A DNA stretch of 19,581 nt, taken from assembly GCA_051878575.1 (NCBI GenBank), contig JBJEKJ010000003.1:1-19581 (forward strand), given 5' to 3'. The DNA comes from CALZFJ01 sp051878575. GTDB lineage: Bacteria > Bacteroidota > Bacteroidia > Bacteroidales > Muribaculaceae. The notes below the pieces were generated by a model. It saw only the letters and a list, made by a program, of their open reading frames with translations. It was not told the DNA's origin and ran no database searches. The position numbers and the translations under genes were made by a program. How positions within the stretch are numbered: position 1 is the first letter of the stretch; each line of letters starts with the position of its first letter. Of the stretch, positions 15,188 through 19,581 are shown piece after piece.

Positions 15188-15218
15188 CAAGAGAGGCCCT
15201 AAAGTGGGGTCTCTCTTG
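15188..15218 (-). terminator. Terminator hairpin of der
   Basis: CAAGAGAG at 15188-15195 pairs with CTCTCTTG at 15211-15218, with CCC/GGG pairing further in. On the minus strand T-rich sequence follows (CCGTTTTCACATCATTTTTTT). It starts about 30 bp after the der stop. Confidence 0.7.
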
Positions 15219-15249
15219 CTTGATGGTGTAGCTACGGGGCGCTATGCCG

Positions 15250-16566
15250 CTATTTCTCGCGCATAAAGATGTTGATTGGAGTGCCCGAGAACTCCCAGTT
15301 CTCGCGTATCTTGTTCTCCAAGTATCGGCGATAGGGCTCCTTGACCCACTGCGGCAGGTTGCAGAAGAAGATGAATGTGGGCACAAGCGCGCCTTTGAGC
15401 ATTGTTATGTATTTTATCTTCACGTATTTTCCCTTGTTGGCAGGTGGCGGATATGCCGCGATAGCCTCTTGCAGCACGTTGTTCAGCTTCGAGGTGGGCA
15501 CGGTGCGCTTGCGGTTCTCGTAGACGGCAGCCGCGCTCTCGAGCACCTTCAGTATGCGCTGCTTGGTGAGAGCCGAGCCGAATATGATGGGGAAGTCGGT
15601 GAAAGGGGCGAACTTCGAGCGGATGGCGTTCTCGTAGGTCTTTATGGCGTCGGTCGACTTGTTCTCCACGAGGTCCCACTTGTTGACGCACACCACGAGT
15701 CCCTTCTTGTTTTTCTGAATTAGCGAGAAGATGTTGGCGTCCTGATTCTCGATGCCTCGAGTGGCGTCGATCATGAGGATGCACACATCGGCATTCTCGA
15801 TGGCCCTGATGCTTCGCAGCACCGAGTAGTATTCTATGTCCTCGTTCACCTTGTTCTTGCGGCGGATACCGGCGGTGTCGACGAGATAGAAGTCGAAGCC
15901 AAATTTGTTGTAGCGTGTGTAGATGCTGTCGCGCGTGGTTCCGGCAATGTTTGTCACTATGTTTCGCTCCTCGCCGATGAAGGCGTTGATAATCGAGGAT
16001 TTTCCTGAGTTGGGGCGTCCCACGATTGCGAATTTTGGCAGATTCTCGAGGTTCTCGCTCTCGGTGTCGGTTTTGGGCATCAGCCTCACCACCTCGTCGA
16101 GCAGGTCGCCTGTTCCCGAGCCGTTGATTGCCGATACTGAGAATGGGTCGCCGAGTCCGAGCGAGTAGAATTCGGCAGCGGCGTAGATTCCCTCGTTGTT
16201 GTCGGCCTTGTTGGTCACGAGAATCACCGGCTTCTTGCATCGGCGCAGAATGTCGGCAACGTGGTCGTCGAGGTCGGTGACTCCATTCTTGATGTCGACC
16301 ATAAAAAGAATCACGTCGGCCTCCTCGATGGCTATCGACACCTGCTTGTTGATTTCCTCCTCGAAAATATCGTCGGAATTTACCACCCATCCGCCGGTGT
16401 CGACTATCGACAGCTCATTTCCGCACCAGTCGACCTTTCCATACTGGCGGTCGCGCGTGGTTCCCGAAGTGTCGTCGACGATTGCCGATCGCGTCTGCGT
16501 CAGGCGGTTGAAGAGTGTGGATTTGCCCACATTAGGACGTCCCACTATTGCTATAAGTTTACCCAT
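15250..16566 (-). CDS. der: Ribosome-assembly GTPase Der (EngA)
   Basis: The 438-aa protein has the double G-domain unique to Der. The first P-loop is GRPNVGKST at 9-17, with DTGG at 56-59 and NKAD at 119-122. The second P-loop is GRPNSGKSS at 183-191, with DTAG at 230-233 and NKWD at 295-298. The C-terminal 100 residues form the KH-like domain, ending PYRRYLENKIRENWEFSGTPI, a typical Der finish. It acts in the cytoplasm on late 50S subunit maturation. Length and start (MGKLIAIVGRPNVGKST) match the family. It follows era by 84 bp; I see no convincing promoter in the gap. Confidence 0.97.
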   Translation of the reverse strand: MGKLIAIVGRPNVGKSTLFNRLTQTRSAIVDDTSGTTRDRQYGKVDWCGNELSIVDTGGWVVNSDDIFEEEINKQVSIAIEEADVILFMVDIKNGVTDLDDHVADILRRCKKPVILVTNKADNNEGIYAAAEFYSLGLGDPFSVSAINGSGTGDLLDEVVRLMPKTDTESENLENLPKFAIVGRPNSGKSSIINAFIGEERNIVTNIAGTTRDSIYTRYNKFGFDFYLVDTAGIRRKNKVNEDIEYYSVLRSIRAIENADVCILMIDATRGIENQDANIFSLIQKNKKGLVVCVNKWDLVENKSTDAIKTYENAIRSKFAPFTDFPIIFGSALTKQRILKVLESAAAVYENRKRTVPTSKLNNVLQEAIAAYPPPANKGKYVKIKYITMLKGALVPTFIFFCNLPQWVKEPYRRYLENKIRENWEFSGTPINIFMREK

Positions 16567-16620
16567 AATTCTAAGTCAGTGTGCTGTGGTGTTTGTTAAC
16601 AATGTATTATCAAATGATTC

Positions 16621-16638
16621 GCGGCCCGGGCGTGCCGC
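16621..16638 (-). terminator. Short G/C hairpin between era and der
   Basis: GCGGC (16621-16625) and GCCGC (16634-16638) form a 5-bp stem with an 8-nt loop, 12 bp after the era stop. It lacks a U-tract. It could weakly attenuate readthrough into der or do nothing. Confidence 0.25.
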
Positions 16639-16650
16639 AGGCCGTGGCGT

Positions 16651-17535
16651 CTATTCCTTGTAGCCGAAAGCCCTGAGCTTGTTGTCGCGGTTGCGCCAGT
16701 CTTTCTCCACCTTCACGAATAGCTCGAGCATCACGCGCTTGCCGAAGAAGGTCTCAATGTCCTTTCTCGCCTCAATGCCCACGCGCTTCAGTTTCATGCC
16801 GCCTTTGCCAATGATAATGCCTTTCTGGCTGTCGCGCTCCACATATATAACAGCCATTATGTGAATCGAGTTCTCGCTCTCGGTGAATTTCTCCACTATC
16901 ACCTCGGTGGCGTAGGGCACCTCCTTGTCGTAGTCGAGGAGAATCTTCTCGCGGATAATCTCGGTGACGAAGAATCGTGCGGGCTTGTCGGTGAGTGCGT
17001 CCTTGCCGAAGAAGGGGGGCGAGTCGGGGAGCAGCTCCACGATTCGGGCCATGAGGTTGCCCACGTTGAATTTTGCGAGCGCCGAAGTGGGAAACACCTC
17101 GGCACGTGGCAGAAGCTCCTTCCACCGATCGATAATCCGCTCCAAGTCATCGTTGCCCTTCAGCAGGTCTATTTTGTTGATTACGAGCAGCACCGGGAAG
17201 TTCTCATTCCTCGCCACGCGGTCGAGAAACGCCTTGTTCTTGGTGGGGTCCTCCACCACATCGGTCACATAGACGAGGATGTCGGCATCCACGAGCGCCT
17301 CCTCCGAGAATTCGAGCATGCTCTCCTGCAATTTGTATTTCGGCGAGAGCACGCCGGGGGTGTCGGAGAATACAATCTGGTAGTCGTCGGTGTTCACGAT
17401 GCCCATAATCCTGTGGCGCGTGGTCTGCGCCTTTGCCGTGATAATGGAGAGCCTCTCGCCTACGAGCTCATTCATGAGCGTGGATTTTCCCACATTGGGG
17501 TTTCCCACTATATTTACGAATCCGGCTTTGTGCAT
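16651..17535 (-). CDS. era: GTPase Era
   Basis: The 294-aa protein has P-loop GNPNVGKS at 11-18, the TT switch in KAQTTRHRI (35-43), DTPG at 58-61 and NKID at 120-123. The C-terminal KH domain carries IIIGKGGMKLKRVG, which binds the 3' end of 16S rRNA. Era checks 30S assembly in the cytoplasm. I chose the ATG at 17535 (MHKAGFVNIVGNPNVGKST); a longer frame from 17691 would add 52 residues that overlap fabH and cross its terminator, with no family match. It sits 109 bp after fabH, between fabH and der. Confidence 0.96.
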   Translation of the reverse strand: MHKAGFVNIVGNPNVGKSTLMNELVGERLSIITAKAQTTRHRIMGIVNTDDYQIVFSDTPGVLSPKYKLQESMLEFSEEALVDADILVYVTDVVEDPTKNKAFLDRVARNENFPVLLVINKIDLLKGNDDLERIIDRWKELLPRAEVFPTSALAKFNVGNLMARIVELLPDSPPFFGKDALTDKPARFFVTEIIREKILLDYDKEVPYATEVIVEKFTESENSIHIMAVIYVERDSQKGIIIGKGGMKLKRVGIEARKDIETFFGKRVMLELFVKVEKDWRNRDNKLRAFGYKE

Positions 17536-17569
17536 AAAGGTGTATAGATGATGTGTTGGTGAGGAAAAA

Positions 17570-17633
17570 ATAATCTCACGCTCCCCGTCGAGCCGGTTTT
17601 TTCCCGACAGTCGCGCGAGGAATGTGAGATTAT
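17570..17633 (-). terminator. Strong intrinsic terminator between fabH and era
   Basis: ATAATCTCAC (17570-17579) and GTGAGATTAT (17624-17633) form a perfect 10-bp base stem. The enclosed 44 nt can pair further, with an upper GUCGG/CCGGC stem around a GAAAAAA loop. On the minus strand the stem runs straight into a U-tract. It lies 11 bp after the fabH stop and only 34 bp before the era start. Confidence 0.8.
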
Positions 17634-17644
17634 ATGTCGTGAAA

Positions 17645-18631
17645 TCAGAATCCCCAGACGATATACATCGCGCCCCAAGTGAATCCTGCACCGAAAGCCG
17701 TGAGAACGATTTTGTCGCCCTTTTTCAGCTTGCCCTTGTTCTCGTCGAGGCACAAGGGGATGGATGCGGCACTTGTGTTGCCGTAGTGCTCGATGTTGAC
17801 AAGCACTTTCTCCGGGTCGATGCCGAGGCGGTCGCCCACGGCTTCAATGATTCTGAGGTTTGCCTGATGAGGGACAAACCAGTCGATATTCTCTACTGAG
17901 AGGCCATTGCGCTTCATGACGTCTTGCGACGAGGTGAGCATATCGGTCACTGCGTGCTTGTAGACGGCGCGGCCCTCCTGATACACGTAGTGCTCGTCGT
18001 TGTCGACGGTGGCATGCGAGGCCGGACGCGCCGAGCCACCGGCTTTCATGAGCAGGTGCGGCAGTCCGATGCCGTCGACGTGGAACACGCCGTCGATAAC
18101 GCCAATATTCTCCTCCTCGGTGGGCTCTACGAGCACGGCGGCTGCGGCATCGCCGAAGAGCGGGCATGTGGAGCGGTCCTTATAGTTGGTCATGCTCGAC
18201 ATTTTCTCGGCTGCCACTACTACGACTTTCTTGTACATTCCACTTCTCACATAGGCCGTGGCGGCTTGCAGCGACACGATGAAGCCGGCGCAGGCGGCTT
18301 GGATATCATATCCGTAGGCGCTTGTGGCTCCGCAGTCGTGGGCGATCACCGAGGCGGTCGACGGGAAGCGGTAGTCGGGGTTGGAAGTCGCGCATATTAT
18401 CATGTCGATTTCCGTAGCCTTAGTCGCAGTGTCGGCGAGCAGCTTCTCGACGGCCTTTGTGCCCATAAACGACGAGCCGGCATTCTCGTCCTTGAGGATG
18501 CGGCGCTCCTTGATGCCTACGCGGGTGGTGATCCACTCGTCGTTGGTGTCGACCATCGTCGAGAGCTCGTCGTTGGTCAGCACGTAGTCGGGGACGTAGG
18601 AAGCTATGCCTGTTATTTTAGCGTTAAGCAT
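17645..18631 (-). CDS. fabH: 3-oxoacyl-[acyl-carrier-protein] synthase III (FabH)
   Basis: The 328-aa enzyme condenses acetyl-CoA (or a branched primer) with malonyl-ACP to start fatty-acid synthesis. The catalytic triad is visible: C114 in QAACAGF, H255 in PHQANLR and N285 in HYGNTSAAS. The opening ITGIASYVPDYVLTNDEL and the closing TAFGAGFTWGA are standard for KAS III. Start ATG at 18631 and full length. Its position after yceD and rpmF matches the widespread rpmF-fab cluster; here plsX is absent between them, as is usual in Bacteroidales. Confidence 0.97.
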   Translation of the reverse strand: MLNAKITGIASYVPDYVLTNDELSTMVDTNDEWITTRVGIKERRILKDENAGSSFMGTKAVEKLLADTATKATEIDMIICATSNPDYRFPSTASVIAHDCGATSAYGYDIQAACAGFIVSLQAATAYVRSGMYKKVVVVAAEKMSSMTNYKDRSTCPLFGDAAAAVLVEPTEEENIGVIDGVFHVDGIGLPHLLMKAGGSARPASHATVDNDEHYVYQEGRAVYKHAVTDMLTSSQDVMKRNGLSVENIDWFVPHQANLRIIEAVGDRLGIDPEKVLVNIEHYGNTSAASIPLCLDENKGKLKKGDKIVLTAFGAGFTWGAMYIVWGF

Positions 18632-18691
18632 AAACTTGATAGTTGGGGGATAAAAATTCTTACTTCAAAACTCGGTAATGATTAAGAAAAT

Positions 18692-18728
18692 ATATCCTAA
18701 ATAAAAAATATAGGCTTATTTAGGATAT
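18692..18728 (-). terminator. 13-bp A/T-rich hairpin between rpmF and fabH
   Basis: ATATCCTAAATAA (18692-18704) and TTATTTAGGATAT (18716-18728) are a perfect 13-bp inverted repeat with an 11-nt loop. On the minus strand it is followed by ATTTTCTT. It lies 46 bp after the rpmF stop and 60 bp before fabH, so it may limit readthrough or stabilise the 3' end of a short yceD-rpmF message. It could also be a DNA operator. Confidence 0.55.
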
Positions 18729-18774
18729 TGTAATCTTGCTCATTCACGAAAAAGGGGCATTGCCGGTGATTGCA

Positions 18775-18960
18775 TCACACGGCAGCGTCCTTTTCGATAG
18801 CCACTTTTCCTCTATAATAACCACATTCGGGGCATACAGTGTGATAAAGGTGCCATGCGCCACAATTTGGGCAAAGTGCCAAAGTAGGAGCTACAGCCTT
18901 GTCGTGAGTTCTTCTCTTGGCTGTTCTTGTCTTAGATTGTTTTCTTTTAGGATGTGCCAT
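18775..18960 (-). CDS. rpmF: 50S ribosomal protein L32
   Basis: The 61-aa basic protein opens MAHPKRKQSKTRTAKRRTHD, the standard L32 start, and carries a zinc-ribbon with cysteines 30, 33, 43 and 46 (CPNC and CPEC). All four metal ligands are present, so this is the zinc-binding (C+) form. It is part of the large ribosomal subunit. It follows yceD by 16 bp and is presumably co-transcribed with it. Confidence 0.98.
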   Translation of the reverse strand: MAHPKRKQSKTRTAKRRTHDKAVAPTLALCPNCGAWHLYHTVCPECGYYRGKVAIEKDAAV

Positions 18961-18976
18961 CTTACTTATATAATTT

Positions 18977-19546
18977 TTAATTGTTATCTTTTAGTTTCTT
19001 CAGCGCCTCCCATCGAGGGTCGCATCCGAAATCGTTCATTTCTCCATCGTCGGCTGCATCGTCGTCGTAGCTGCCGTTATCGTCGTCGGCAAGCGTGGCG
19101 CGGTGGGCGTTCAGCTGCTCGCGCATCTCGGCGTCGCACTCACCGTCGGGGTGAACGTGCTTCAGCGGAATCGTGAGCATTATGGTGTCGTAGACGAGGC
19201 CCGACACGTCCATCGTGTTGCTGCTCTCGGGAATGACAATCACGTTGTCGCTCTCGTCGCTGTATTCCTCGCCGTATTTCACGCTCACGCGATAGTCGGC
19301 ATCCACCGGGTGGCGCATCTCATACAGACAGCGGTCGCACGGTATGCCTATCTCGCCTCTCACGACGATATACAACTCATAAATATCTCCGCTGCGCTTC
19401 ACTTCGACGGTGGCATTCACCGCTCCGCCAAGCACATCGGTACTCTCCCATTTTCTGAAAAAATCCATTCCCAACTCATACTCAAATTTTTGCGTACCGT
19501 CGGGCATACCCTTCAAGGGCAGTTCCAATGTAGTCAATTTTTCCAA
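18977..19546 (-). CDS. YceD / DUF177 family protein
   Basis: The protein has about 189 aa, with LELPLKGMPDGTQKFEYELG at 7-26, a CxxC pair (C70, C73) in the central IPCDRCLYEM, an acidic stretch near 160-175 and the family ending DPRWEALKKLK. DUF177 proteins, almost always beside rpmF, are linked to 23S rRNA and large-subunit assembly. The reading frame extends to a TTG at 19570, but that TTG is part of the promoter -7 box, so it cannot be the start. I prefer the TTG at 19546, which gives MEKLTTLELPLKG, in register with relatives; the first ATG (19507) would cut off the conserved LPLKG. The start is uncertain; the gene is not. Confidence 0.88.
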   Translation of the reverse strand: MEKLTTLELPLKGMPDGTQKFEYELGMDFFRKWESTDVLGGAVNATVEVKRSGDIYELYIVVRGEIGIPCDRCLYEMRHPVDADYRVSVKYGEEYSDESDNVIVIPESSNTMDVSGLVYDTIMLTIPLKHVHPDGECDAEMREQLNAHRATLADDDNGSYDDDAADDGEMNDFGCDPRWEALKKLKDNN

Positions 19547-19567
19547 AAGTGTTAAGTTAAATCGGCG

Positions 19568-19575
19568 CAAAGTTA
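19568..19575 (-). promoter_or_regulatory. -7 box for the yceD-rpmF-fabH-era-der cluster
   Basis: The minus strand reads TAACTTTG, an exact TAnnTTTG match at the right edge of the window. Its -33 element lies outside. Transcription would start near 19561, leaving a short leader before the proposed yceD start at 19546. Confidence 0.6.
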
Positions 19576-19581
19576 CAAACA

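Noticed and set aside
16651..17691. Era frame extended 52 residues upstream of the chosen start
   Set aside because: The extension overlaps fabH, crosses the fabH terminator, and adds sequence unlike any Era N-terminus.

Overview
This window looks like a chromosomal segment of a Bacteroidales bacterium, plausibly a gut Muribaculaceae-type genome (the family is an inference). The evidence is: promoter -7 boxes of the TAnnTTTG type before most transcription units; two secreted proteins ending in type IX secretion (T9SS) type A sorting domains; an OMP_b-brl_3-type outer-membrane barrel; weak or absent Shine-Dalgarno sequences; and the Bacteroidales housekeeping order yceD(DUF177)-rpmF-fabH-era-der.

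Layout. (1) 1-94, minus: the N-terminus of a HipB/Y4mF-type XRE antitoxin cut by the window edge, preceded by three 18-bp operator-like dyads spaced exactly 41 bp apart. (2) 360-3003, plus: a phased GGGAAA-like array and a textbook Bacteroidetes promoter, a leader of about 330 nt with a 19-codon ORF, then a 740-aa CbbX/SpoVK-type AAA+ ATPase whose N-terminal half appears to contain a second, catalytically dead AAA module. (3) 3044-3688, minus: RNase HI with an N-terminal hybrid-binding domain. (4) 3775-6513, minus: a secreted GHL10 glycosidase-like protein (DigH relative) with fibronectin-like repeats and a T9SS sorting tail. (5) 6811-9858, minus: an AraC-family regulator followed by an outer-membrane barrel/TonB-dependent receptor-like protein, with a long 3' hairpin after the barrel gene. 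(6) 9859-11682: an A/T-rich accessory patch with a RhuM-family gene, its promoter, and a 19-residue remnant or leader matching the start of a Bacteroidales XRE regulator. (7) 11683-15027, minus: a 1114-aa secreted T9SS cargo protein with a hairpin plus U-tract at the start of its leader. (8) 15250-19546, minus: der, era, fabH, rpmF and yceD, a ribosome assembly and fatty-acid initiation cluster, read from a promoter at the right edge and broken up by hairpins between genes.

How the parts fit. The right-hand cluster is core: YceD and L32 feed 50S assembly, Era and Der are 30S and 50S assembly GTPases, and FabH starts fatty-acid synthesis. The middle is cell-envelope accessory content. The AAA+ gene and the RhuM patch are the least conventional parts. 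I see no tRNA, rRNA, CRISPR array or intact insertion sequence.
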